Assembly: GCA_036927565.1 (NCBI GenBank)
Contig: JAYESD010000002.1
Location: forward strand, 142,793,167-142,857,166
DNA length: 64,000 bases
Direction: 5' to 3'
Origin: Tuctoria greenei
Lineage: Eukaryota; Streptophyta; Magnoliopsida; Poales; Poaceae
Shown piece by piece: positions 21,513 to 32,420 of this stretch. The position numbers and the translations under genes are program-made. Below the pieces are notes generated by a model. It was not told the origin of the DNA. It searched no databases and saw only the letters and a program-made list of their open reading frames with translations. Position 1 is the stretch's first letter; every line of letters starts with the position of its first letter.

Positions 21513-22651
21513 TCAGGTTTCATTAGAAAGAATTGAGTTCATCTCACTATGAACTGCTTCTTTCCAGTCATCTGCATCAGGTGATGCATATGCCTTTGCT
21601 ATGGATCTAGCAATATCGTCCACAAGGTACACAATGAAATCATCACCGAATGATTTTGCAATCTGTGATCTCTTACTCGACCGAGTTATTTCATTGTGTT
21701 CCTCCTCTGGGACACTCTCAAATGGTGTATCAATAAACTCGCTAGTTTTGTTGGATTCAGGACAAATTTCAGAAGAGATCCTAGCAGTGCTATGTATATC
21801 TTTCATAGGAAAAATATTCTCAAAAAATATTGCTTCACGAGATTTCATAATAGTATCAACATGCATATCAGGTACCTCATATTTAACTACTAAAAATCTA
21901 TATATGATGCTCCAATGAGCATAGCCTACAAAGACACAATTCACTGTCTTTGGTCGCAGCTTGCGTTTCTTAGTAATTGAAACGTTGATATTTTCCAAAC
22001 ATCCCCAAGTACACAAGTATGAAAGTGATGGTTTTCTTCCAACCCACTCCTCATAAGGGGTTTTCTCTTTATTCTTGTTTGGAACGCGGTTTAGGACATG
22101 ACATGAAGTCAATAGAGCCCCCCCCCCCCCCCACCATGTCATAGGTAAACCGGATGTGTCTAACATGACATTCATCAAGTCACACAATATGCAGTTTTTC
22201 CTCTTAGCCAACCCATTTGATTGGGGTGATAGGGAGATGTCCTCTCATGTATAATATCGTGTTCCGCATAGAAATCATCAGATATTTTGAGAAAATACTC
22301 ACCACCACGATCTGACCTAAAACGTTTGATCTTTCTCTCTAATTGAGTTTCTACTTCAGATTTATAAATTTTAAACTAGTTTAAAGTTTCATCTTTAGTT
22401 TGCAATAAGTAAACATAGCAGAATCTAGTAGAATCATCTATTAATGTCATAAAGTATTTCTTTCCACCTTTTATCAACACACCATTTATCTCGCATAGAT
22501 TGGAATGTATAAGTTCCAATGGTGCCAAGTTTCTCTCCTCGACTGCCTTGTGAGGCTTTCGAGGTTGCTCTGATTGCACACAACTATAGCACTTAGAACC
22601 TTTGACAATGGTGAATTCCAGAATTAATTTGAGATTAGATAGCCGATTCAT
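21513..22651 (-). pseudogene. Copia A integrase, catalytic Asp replaced and G-run expanded
   Basis: The N-terminal block (22651-22376) has the Cys pair KCYSCVQ and LELIHSNLCE. Position 51 of that block is Asn (AAT, - strand codon at 22499-22501) where Copia integrases have the first catalytic Asp. Between the blocks the DDE core is broken. The C-terminal block (22211-21513) starts at MAKRKNCILCD, has CHVLNRVPNKNKEKTPYEEW and VNCVFVGYA. A run of 15 C on the + strand (22118-22132) reads as a string of Gly in the middle of this block, consistent with homopolymer growth after death of the element. Confidence 0.85.
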
Positions 22652-23012
22652 TAAACCAAAATTAACGTGACATAAATAAGAATGTCAAACACTTATATAA
22701 TCATTAATACTGCCACAAATATGGATCACTGACTTATTATTAAACTCCAAAAGAGAAAAGTGGAACAAGCCTCCACATTCATACCTTTACTAATAGATTG
22801 TCCATGCTTGGACACAACTATTTTATTGGACTATAAAACTACTTTAAATTCATCTCTGCATAGAAGGGTATTGCTAACAAGATTCTGTTCATAGTAGGGA
22901 CATGCTGCACATTCTTCAGCTGGACAATCTTTCCCTAAGTGAACTTCAGATCAACAGGGCCAACACCACGAACAGAAGCATGTGACCTATTCTCCATTAG
23001 GACGGCGGAATC

Positions 23013-23348
23013 TTAAACGGACTGATAAGAAGTAAACATGGACATGTCAGAACATACATGAACATTAGCACCCGTATCAAAGCACCAAGATTGTGTTTGA
23101 GAAACAAAAATAACAGTAAATGAATTATCGTACCCATCTGCATTGCTAGATGTCACGATATTGACATTTTTTCCTCTGTGATCTGCCCTGTCAGGACAAT
23201 ACTTGGAAATATATCTCTGCTCCCCATAGGTATAGCAGCGGCCATCATTGGCTTTGTTTGACTTCTTCTTCTTAAAAGCAGTAGTTTTGTTTGGCTTGAA
23301 TTGATACTTATTGTTCTTTTTGTTCTTGACATTGGGTTTCTGCACCAT
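23013..23348 (-). pseudogene. Copia A gag zinc knuckle and protease start
   Basis: The frame holds a CCHC-like knuckle in which the second Cys and the His are both Tyr (CYTYGEQRYISKYC), followed by the protease motif WCFDTGANVHVC. The protease D-T-G triad is kept; the RNA-binding knuckle is lost. Confidence 0.85.
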
Positions 23349-23379
23349 ATTAGCATTAACGCTAGATTAACCCACACCT

Positions 23380-23964
23380 ACTTTCTCATAGCGTCTTTAT
23401 CCCGAGCCTTCTCCTCAACATCAAGAGATGCTATCGGGTTTTCAACTGATATTTCTTGTCTCTTGTGTTTGAGAGTTGTGATGAAATTCCTCCATGAAGA
23501 AGGTAAATTTGCAATAATGCACTCAACCACAAACTTATCAGGTAAAGGATACTTATGGAGGTTGAGCTCTCTCGCGAGGCACTGTATTTCATGAGCTTGT
23601 GTTCAACTATCGAACGGTTGTTAACCATATTGTAGTCATGAAAATTCTCCATGATATACAGTTCACCACCTGCATCGGCTGCATCATACTTAGCGTTAAG
23701 TGCATCTCAGAGCTCCTTACCATTCAGATAGACATCATAGAGTTTGTTGTCAAGAACACACAAGATACATCCTCTCATGACAGAATTGACTTCCTTGAAC
23801 TTCGTCTGTTCTTCAACAGACAAAGGACATTGATGTCTGCTCTCGGTTACCAAGAAGATCTTAAGTGACTGGAGCTGGAGCGTGGCCTTAACTTGCCACC
23901 TCTTAAAGTGCACGCCAGAGAATTTCTCCAGCCTCAGTGCATCGGCTAAAGTCATCATGTTCAA
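23380..23964 (-). pseudogene. Copia A gag (N-terminal and middle part)
   Basis: The open part 23964-23707 starts MNMMTLADALRLEKFSGVHF and continues with KRWQVKATLQLQSL, the usual F.G..F..W start of Copia gag. Further gag-like blocks to about 23400 are out of frame. Confidence 0.8.
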
Positions 23965-23995
23965 CTCAAGAAATTGCCTAATAAGGTTTTTAGAT

Positions 23996-24885
23996 TGTTA
24001 GAGAATTTGAGGCAATTTACTGATCAATGCCGGAAAAACACGCAAAAAAGCAGCAGTGATTAACACTGGCAGACAGACGGGACGAGCAATATCGTGTACC
24101 GATTAAGTCGGAGGAACCGCTCTAGATCTGACGGCGAACAGTCACTGCAGACGTTGGTGACGACGTTGGGCCGCATCGCCTGATCTCCTTAGTAGATGAC
24201 CCATGGTGAAGAACGCGAGCAGTCGCACAGAGCGCTTCCCAAAAACCTTATTCGGCCTCTCTCGGTGCAGGATCGCAAGAGCGAGCGGTTCCGGAGACCT
24301 GCTCTCCCGATCATCGGTGCACGCCGGCGCTCAGAATGGAGTAGACTAAAAGGCAGCGCAAGAAACGCGAATGTGGGATCGATCTAATCGTGGAATGGTT
24401 TGCCCTGTCGCGAACGGCCGTATTATAGATGGAGGCGGTTGGATTGCGATCCGGGGGATCTGCATCCGATCCAACTCTGAATTCGTAGATGCGTTCGTCT
24501 CCCACAAATTGCACTCAGTCTCAGAAACCCAAAATTCAGAAGCTCAAAAGCCCAAATTAATTTTCTGCAAAAATATAAAATTTGGGCTAGGCTCGAGGCT
24601 TGAATTCGCACGCGCGCATGTACGGGGCGGGGGGGGGGGGGTGTTCATGGTGAGGCGAGCGAGCGAGGAGGAGGAGGAGCGCGCGTGGACCACCCCTCTC
24701 TTCTCCTGTTCTCTCTCACTCAATAAGTGGAAGAACAACCTCTCTTATATATAGGAGTTGCTCCCCTTCCACTTCTCATGTGGGACTATCCATACAGCAC
24801 CACCCTCTCTTGCCATAATAGATCTTTGAGATTTTCTAGTAATTATTTCTGAATTATTGTTGGATCAAACCCATTAATTTTAACA
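23996..24885 (-). repeat. Copia A 5' LTR (right)
   Basis: 890 bp, TGTTAGAGAAT...TTTTAACA. It contains a run of 13 G at 24629-24641 absent from the left copy. Confidence 0.92.
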
Positions 24886-26227
24886 ATAAACATATAACAA
24901 TATGATTGAAAGTCAGCCAAGTAAACAATAGAAGTTTACTAGATGGTGAATAAACGGTGAGAGGGAACATGGCCGTCGAGACTTCTACTTGTTAAGTAGC
25001 AATCCACCTTTGTAGTGCTTGATAACATGAAAATTACCGCCATTCATACTACCTTGTTTTTGGGCGTTGACATTTGAGTGGTGCATTGAGGACCATCCAT
25101 ATGTCAAATTGTCAACTTTAGTGATCAAACATTGAGGACCAAAGCTGTAAAGGGACACTACTGATCAAGTGCTGCACACTCGATGTCTTTCTAGTAAACA
25201 TGCTTATCAGAGACACTCGATGTCTCTGATCATATATTTGTCTGATTGTGAGTGTAATATTTATGCGCTCGCACTCTGCCATCATGCTCATGCAACATCT
25301 ATCTCCAGTGACTTTCGGCAATGCTACGAAACGAGTAAAATTACCCTTCTAGACACCTGGAGGTCAGCACCTATAAGGATTCGACATTTTGCATTCTTCT
25401 AGCACCTTTCCAAAGGGACGCACCAAAAATCACTTTTAAGAAAAGGAAAGAAAAACTTTGAACAAGCTTTGAGTGCACTTTCCCATCAAAGGCAAGTGAA
25501 GAAAAAAAGCAGTGACCAAAGCGGACTCACGAGTCACTAGGATAATTCTATAACTCGCTGGTCCACAACAAGAGTTAAACAAACTTATCATGATATTTTA
25601 AAGGTATTTAATTTGTGGTCAAGTTTAAATAAGAAAAGGGCGTAGGGAAAGAGAGGGGATAGTGAGGCTCCAACCAACCAACCCACCATGGACACACACA
25701 GATTTTGATTTTTAAGCACGTCGTTCTCCAAAAGGAAAATGATACGAAAGAAAAGGCAAAATATGTCTTGTAAATGACGCGATTGATGTGCTCCAGTAAG
25801 TTGTTTGTAACCACAGAAATTGCTAAAAAAGTTTGACAATTTGTAAACTAGTCAAACTTTGAAAAATTGTAAACAGAAAAACTAAATGGAAATTTAAGGT
25901 TCCATACTCGTGTTTCATATAATTTCCATGTGATAATATCACTAAAAGGTCTTGCCTGGTGCGAGTCAAATTGGATGCAGGATACGAAAACAAATGCTTA
26001 GCTTGGCACAGGACGTAAGAAAAAGTTGATCTGATTTGTTCAAAGCACCCCTAAACAATCCTAAATGTTTTTTTTTTGAGATAAAGCAATCCTAAATGTT
26101 GAGCATATGTGCGTACTATCTATCCGAAACCTCTTATCCTGATCCTTGATTATATTAGGCAATGTTCGGTTATTCCTCTCCTCACATAAATTTAGTGGAG
26201 ATGGAGCCGATTCATCAATCCCCTATA
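24886..26227. other. Intergenic stretch, nothing recognised
   Basis: No coherent coding frame or element termini. A local inverted repeat around 25207-25231 (CAGAGACACTCGATGTCTCTG) is imperfect and isolated. Confidence 0.5.
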
Positions 26228-26814
26228 AGTCACGTATGGGAGGGCTCGGCCTAATGAAGTTAGAAAAGTTTGGCCGAGCGCTTAGGCTGAGGTGATCCTG
26301 GAAATAATGGACAAGTCCGGACATACCCTGGGTTGGATCAGAACTATCACTGTGTGAGACAGACGAGCAGCTGTTTGCTACGGCGACGACGGTGGCCATA
26401 GGGAACGGGAAGACGACACGTTTTCGGAAAGACAGTTGGTTGCACGAGAAAGCTTTGTCGGCATCCTTCCCGGAGCTCTATAGACACAGTAGAGGAAAGG
26501 GCAGAACAGTCGAAGAGGCGCTCTCAAGTGCTGCATGGGTCAGAGATATTGCTTATAACCTAACAGTCCCGGTGATTCAGCAATTCGTCGGACTTTGGCA
26601 CTTGCTGGAGTCCTCCCAGCCGCGCCTCATCGCAAATCAAGATGACCAGATATCTTGGAGCGTATCCACCACAGGAGTATACATCTCCAAATCTGCTTAC
26701 TTGCTCCAATTTGCAGGATCTATAGCGTTCTCCTACAAGGATCTCATATGGTCGCCCTGGACTCCATCACGTTGTAAGATATTCATTTGGCTCCTGCTTC
26801 AGAATGGGATCTGA

Positions 26815-27023
26815 CTAGTATGCAATCTGATTTATGGTGCAAGCATGCAATCATCCATCATCAACCATTGGATGTCCATCCTAGAGTGGGTACGTTTTTC
26901 CACTTAACCCCCTCCACCACACGGAGAGAGTTAAGTGAAAAAATGCAACCACCCTAGAATGAACATCCAATGATTAAGAATAGATGATTGCATGATTGCA
27001 CCATAGATGAGACTGCATACTAG
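26815..27023. mobile_element. Fold-back MITE inside the LINE
   Basis: 209 bp that is almost entirely one inverted repeat: it starts CTAGTATGCAATCTGATTTA and ends with the inverse of CTAGTATGCAGTCTCATCTA. The arms are about 100 bp each and meet around 26920. The central part carries CACTTAACCCCCTCC / GGAGAGAGTTAAGTG. Confidence 0.9.
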
Positions 27024-27029
27024 TTATTC

Positions 27030-27085
27030 CTTTTTTTTAAATAACCAGCACCGATTTGCTGGTGTTATATTATAAGGAGGAAAAA
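27030..27085 (-). repeat. Short reversed LINE-tail-like piece
   Basis: Read on the - strand it is TAATATAACACCAGCAAATC followed by GGTGCTGGTTATTTAAAAAAAA, like a LINE/SINE 3' tail ending in an A-run. It lies directly after the MITE and before the host LINE resumes. Confidence 0.5.
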
Positions 27086-27264
27086 AATTACAGGGCATGG
27101 TTTCATACAATGGACAAATTCGTACTTCTGTCAACTATGCCTACAGAATCTGGAAACAGCCGAGCACCTATTTGTAAATTGTCCCGTTTCCCGACAGCTT
27201 TGGGATAGCATGTCTGTCTAGCTATCAGCTCCTTCCTTGAGTCCGGATCCTTGAGACCGGGAGC

Positions 27265-28221
27265 CAGTGGCGGATCCAGGATTTTACTACAGTGTATAAC
27301 AAAAAAAAAATTTCAAGTGATTTTATAGAACTATTTATCAATCCAGTAAAGAACCCTAAATCTTGTAACACAATACGATATTAAAAAGTAAATAATATGA
27401 CAAATATTGTAGTGAATAATTACAATATAATTCAGTTATGAGATAAACTTACAATACTACTTGTCCAATTTATTTAGCCGCCGCTTTCTGAATGGTATGA
27501 ATGTATTCATTATATCATCTTTATCTACCTGGAAGAAGATATTCCGCTCAATAAATATGACCCAACAATCATTCAAAAGACTATCACTCCACTTATTTCT
27601 TAATTTTATTTTCATGCAAACAAACATTTTTTACGTAAGTACGGCAATCATAAAAAATTTGATAAGATTGCACAAAAATAAAAAACACAAGCAATTTATC
27701 TAATCATATAAAAACGTACTCAGACCTGTGTGGTGAAAAGAAAATGCCGAGTCGTCGACACACCGTAATTCTCTAATCGAACGATATCGTGTGATTTGTT
27801 TAGGCATTCAATCGGCGATCGAGGCAATCAGACGACGTAGCAAACCACCTCTCCAGCTCACCGTGGCTACTGTTGGTCCACATCTCAAGTTCTCGACGCG
27901 GTGTGTGGCTCCTTCCGTACGCCACCACAGCAGCACGCGTGACTCTGAGACGCCTAGACCCTAGATCGAGGTAGATATCTGCCACGTGGAGTCTGGTGCT
28001 GGGCTTACTAGCATGTGGGGCGAGACGTAGTTCTTATTATGAAAGGCTTCGGCGGCAGATTTTACTCAGTTTCGAAGTCTGGATCTCATCCCATACACAT
28101 CAATTAATTAATCACCACCCTTAATCTCCAGAGCTGGTAATCGATAAGCACTACTTAAATAAAGTGTCTGAGCCCAAGGTATGTCGGGGCCCACCCGGTA
28201 TACCCTGTAGGTCTGCCCCTG
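27265..28221 (+). mobile_element. Non-autonomous hAT-like element with 8-bp TSD
   Basis: 957 bp bounded by a perfect 8-bp duplication CCGGGAGC (27257-27264 and 28222-28229). The ends are CAGTGGCGGATCCAGG and, inverted, CAGGGGCAGACCTACAGG, so the terminal inverted repeats are imperfect. The 8-bp duplication and CAG.GGC ends are typical of hAT elements. No transposase frame is present. Removing it rejoins the LINE sequence. Confidence 0.88.
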
Positions 28222-28609
28222 CCGGGAGCAAGATATGTTGCAGTGGTACACCGAATTGTCAGCTAGGCCAAGCGGTAGAAAAGAAGGCTTTGTGGTCCAT
28301 TTCCATACTCATCGTCTCCTGGCAGCTTTAGAGGGAACGCAATGCTAGGACTTTTGAGGGAGCTGAGAAAGCATTGTCTGATATCGTAGAAGAGAAAGGA
28401 AACAGCATTCTGCTGGAGGCGCGCAGGAGCGCGGGCATTGTCGCTGATTCTCCCTAGGACAACAGACTTCCATCAGGCGCAAGTCTGATGCTTCTCTGTT
28501 GGTGTCCTCTCATCATGTTTTCTCTGGCGACTACTCATCGCTGAACATTGAAACTCTGTACATGTTTGTTCTCATCATGGTCTTAATATAAAATACCGGT
28601 TTCTAAAAA

Positions 28610-29848
28610 AAGTCACATATGGATCCAAAACCATCCAATTTACACCATACACTTCCAATCCAAAATCCAATTGCAACCCAAAAGACCCATACGTGGTTCG
28701 GGTATATATATATAGAGAGAGAGAGTCACATCCGGTTTTATTAAAAATAAAACCAGCTGCATAATACATGTATGTCAGGATTAATTTCATCATACATATA
28801 TAATAAATAGTGATAAACAGATTTATATAGAATATATACAACATTTATATCTTTAAAAGAGTTTTGAAATAGCAGCGGAAAAAGAAAAACTCTAAGGCAA
28901 CCATAGTAGAATCGACTGGCAGCAACACGACTTTCTACTCCTCGTCTTCAATAGAACGTGCCTTTGTTGAAATATTTTTTCCACTGAGCAGCATTTGTGA
29001 AAACATAATGGCAAGCACATGAGTACATAGAGTACTCAGCAAGTATGAGAAATAAATGACATGAAGGTCAATCAAAATAAAAGGTTGATAGTAGTTTAAG
29101 CGCTAAGCATTAAACTTATCCTTAGCTTTCATTAGCAAACTGCATCTAGGTGAATATTCCAAACTATAACATAAAATAATAATATAATAATACCAATATC
29201 ATTTCCAATCATAATCTCAACCCTTATCCAAATCATCATCTAATTTTGAATTGCACATCAAGCACCTTTTTTCTTGAGCACGGCTGTATAGACGGTTTGA
29301 CAAAACTCTGCAGAGTGTGTATCCTTTATCCACAAGCAGTGATTTCATCCCCTATTGCCAGATGGACTGAGTAAACCTCCCTGCTGTCAGTGGCGGCCAA
29401 CCACATTACACACTTTTATAGGCGTGTGGCCAGAAGATCACTACATGGTCTTTAAAAAGGCACTCCTAACTAGTGCTAGCTCTCTAAAGTTTTACCACTG
29501 AGACATTCCTGGAGTAACCCTCCGCCTCAGAGCCCTCTCTTGAGCCATGTTGTTCCCAGAGCAGTACCCTACATCATTCCCCACATCTTCCAACTACTAG
29601 CATTTTGTTAGGAAAAACCTAATAATTGACCAAGTCGCCTCATCTCAGTATCATGGTGGTATTGTAAAGCTTAGTGGCTTCCTCCATAAACCGACCTTAG
29701 AATCCAGTAGTATCAAACCCAAACTCGGGTCTCGTGCAAACTGCACCATACCAAGACCATCCAACTGACAGATTCCTACCAACTACTATCATATGTGTCC
29801 ATCATTATTATAATAATCATCTAGTATATTATATTTTATGCGTAGGAA
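28610..29848. other. AT-rich stretch, unassigned
   Basis: A short TA/GA microsatellite lies at 28706-28727. The rest has no coding frame I can support. Sequence such as GAGTACATAGAGTACTCAGC near 29021 suggests repeat-derived DNA, but I could not assign a family. Confidence 0.4.
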
Positions 29849-30809
29849 CACTACAAGAAACGAGTAAATGAGTGTCAGCCTTAAAACCGTCGGTTAGCTA
29901 CTGTAGCCGACAGACATATTTTGTAGCCATCAGTGTACTGGCTCTAGTCGACATTCTTTAATCAATATTTTTAACTGTTAAAATTGTCGGTCCCGACGTC
30001 TTTAAAGCATAAACGCGTCAGTTTTGGCACCCGATGTCTTTATTAGACTAAATCTGTCGGCCAATGCACCGACGCCTTTATTTACTTAAGTCCGTCGACC
30101 CTGCTGCAACCCAAGGCTTTTACTGCTTTTTTTATTGTTTTCACACCAGGCGCTTTTACACCCCACTTGCTTTAATTTTTTAGTTCATACATAGCACCAA
30201 ACCCAATGTACATCTCAGTATGAATGAACAACAAATTCCACACAAGAACCACATTTCACACAATGAACATCTCTCGAACAGGTCGCATTTTACACAATGA
30301 ACATCTCTCACACAAGAACAGGACGCATTTCTTGGCTATATTACAAACAAATCAAACAAAAACGGATCATAGAGCATGAGCGGGCGATCCTTGGCCTCCT
30401 CGGTCCTTGTCGCCGTCCTCCTCCGCGATGTGGAGGTGGACCATTCTTCTTCTTCTCTACTTCTTCCTTAATGACATCGATCATTGCAGATCCACCACAT
30501 CGCCAAATGAACAACCTCCTCACAAGGGTAAGGCACACACCAAAAGGAGGAAAAAAAGGGAGGATGTTTTCTAACTGTCGGCGAGGAGGCGTGCGCAGAG
30601 CGGGAGCTCACGCCTGAAGACCTCGATCTTGCCCGCTGCTCCTCAAGCCGTCGGATGTAAGCATCCACGTCCTATGTTGCCAGCGAGGACTTGATCTGCC
30701 TCACGACCTCGGAGATGAAGCATCTCAGATCCATGCTCAAACAAGAGTCCATCCCGGACTCCAAGTCCAAGCGTGTGCGCGCCTCATCGGAGCCCGCGCG
30801 GAGGAGCGT
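29849..30809 (+). mobile_element. CACTA element, left terminal part
   Basis: It starts with CACTACAAGAAACGAG, the CACTA-type terminal sequence, followed by many subterminal GTCGG/CCGAC units (for example 29886-30110), typical of this superfamily. A - strand frame near 30668-30480 (DAYIRRLEEQRARSR) could be a remnant of its coding region. E3 is inserted at 30809. No matching right end was found, so sequence at 43463-43830 and 44862 onward may be its continuation. Confidence 0.7.
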
Positions 30810-31905
30810 TGTCGAAGTGTTAATGCGACACTTCCCCTGAAACTGCTAAGGAGCAGCCCGCGGAGGTTCTTGCTCGGCAGGGCTTAGGCCCCAAACTATT
30901 GTTCTAGCGGAAGAGTATGAGACAATGGTTATTATGTGGTTCGGGCCGCAAGGAGCGTAACACCCTACTCCACGGTGAATTGTATTGCTTGGTGAATGTG
31001 TATGCGTGTGTGTGTATCGGGATTCTGAGTCTCGTCCCTGTAGCAATGGCGGTTCTGGCCTTCTATAGACAAGGTCGGACGCCTTACAAGTGGGGTACCG
31101 GGGCCCGACAGGTGGTCCTGAGGCGATCTTATCCTAAAGATCTAAGGCTTCTCGCATAAGCTTCCTCTGGCTGTAGCTTTGATGACTAGCCGTCTTGCTG
31201 CCTGAGTCGTCGGTTGCCCATGCGTAGTTGCTGTCATTGGCAGGGGATGTCCCATCCAACTGTCTCTGGCGCCATAAGGTACCCACTTGGCGGAGTAGGA
31301 TAGGCCTGCGACGTCTTCACTGCGATGCGATTGGTCGTAGCGGTACCTGACATTAGGCGTGCGCCGCGCCATGCGTCTAGGGAAGCCGCGTATCTTTAAG
31401 GCTTGACGGAGACAAGGCGCACCGCCCTCTTAACTTCCTTAATATTCGCTCAGGGCGAGTGGACTGACCACACAACAGCTAGGGAGCTTACCGCCGTGGT
31501 GGAGGCCAGGTCCGTCTTGCGGGCCACATGGCAGCTCGGGAGCTCACCTCCGTAGGGGAGGTCAAGTCTCGTCTCGCGAGCCACGTGCCAGCTCGGGTGC
31601 TCACTTCCACGGGGGAGATCGGGTCTCGATCTTCATAGGCCAAGTGGCAGCTTGGGAGCCCACCTCCGTGGGGGAGGTCGGGTCCTGCCCTGCTGTACAC
31701 GTGGCTCCCTGGGAGCTCGTAGTCGAGGTGGGGCTGAGATCCTTCTTCGGGATGTCTTGTGGGTGCCCTGTATCACCGATATGTGGTTGGCGGGTCCGGG
31801 TCTCCTGAACACGTGGCGCCCTCAGACCTTGTCTTTGTTGGGAGGTAGGGTACCTATGCAACTCTAGCTTGTGCGCGAGGGTACCCGGTATGTTGGGTAC
31901 CGACA
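30810..31905 (-). repeat. E3 3' LTR (left)
   Basis: It starts TGTCGAAGTGTT and ends GGTACCGACA. An internal series of roughly 60-bp units near 31490-31700 (CCACGTG.CAGCTCGGG...) resembles a tandem enhancer-like block. Confidence 0.92.
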
Positions 31906-32420
31906 CTGGCCCCTGGGTCCACCTTGGGGAGAGGCGACGAGCCCGAGGGTGGAGCCTTATCCTCCTTCCCGCGTGGTCTTTTAATTTTGTCTTGATTAGT
32001 CGAAGTGGTGCGCTCCACTTCTGCTGCGACCATGCGTCCCTCTCTGATTGAAGGGTCGTGGCGACGGTATCTTTGCTTGCTGCGACATTATTGTGACAGT
32101 TCCCAAGGTGTCTGCTGCACTTCTGCTGCTTTCACTTCCGTCTTTACGGGAACCGCTAGGTTGCCTTCTTTAGGCAGAGAATTGCCCGGGCCGGTTTTCC
32201 TAACGGGGGACCTGGGCCCATTTGTCATGGACATCGTGGTACGAGCCATTGATTCAGAGCTCGTTCAAATTTACATGGTACTCCCAAACGCCACTAAGGT
32301 GCTTAAAAGGGGTACCTTTGTGCACGGTGGAGGTTCCTTCTCCCGCATGCCCCAAGCATTCTAGCCTTCATATTCCTTTTTGAGCTCTACCCACCCTTGA
32401 GGTTTTCAACCCCTGCTCCA

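Larger units (their letters stand above)
18612..24885 (-). mobile_element. Copia element A: complete, degenerate LTR retrotransposon
   Basis: 6,274 bp between LTRs of 905 bp (18612-19516) and 890 bp (23996-24885), flanked by CTAAA and ATAAA (4 of 5 bases match). On the - strand the order is gag, protease, integrase, RT, RNase H, which defines Copia. Every domain carries stops, frameshifts or altered key residues. The polypurine tract GGTGGGAGAT is at 19517-19527. Only 31 bp separate the 5' LTR from gag-like sequence, and no TGGTATCAGAGC-type primer site is visible there, so the leader seems to be deleted. Confidence 0.92.
26228..28609 (+). mobile_element. L1-type LINE 3' fragment carrying nested insertions
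   Basis: Three separated blocks belong to one LINE. Block 1 (26228-26814) reads MGGLGLMKLEKFGRALRLR, then ATTVAIGNGKTTRFRKDSWL and a long open frame to FIWLLLQNG. Block 2 (27086-27256) has the zinc-binding segment LCLQNLETAEHLFVNCPV and SRQLWDS. Block 3 (28230-28609) encodes WRERNARTFEGAEKALSDI-like sequence in mixed frames and ends in an A-run near 28608. The breaks coincide with a fold-back MITE (26815-27023) plus a short reverse LINE tail, and with a hAT-like element (27265-28221). The copy is 5'-truncated and dead. Confidence 0.85.

Noticed and set aside
26310..26325. GGACAAGTCCGG inside the LINE as a Sirevirus palindrome
   Set aside because: It is part of the LINE coding sequence (WTSPD) and isolated; similarity is chance.
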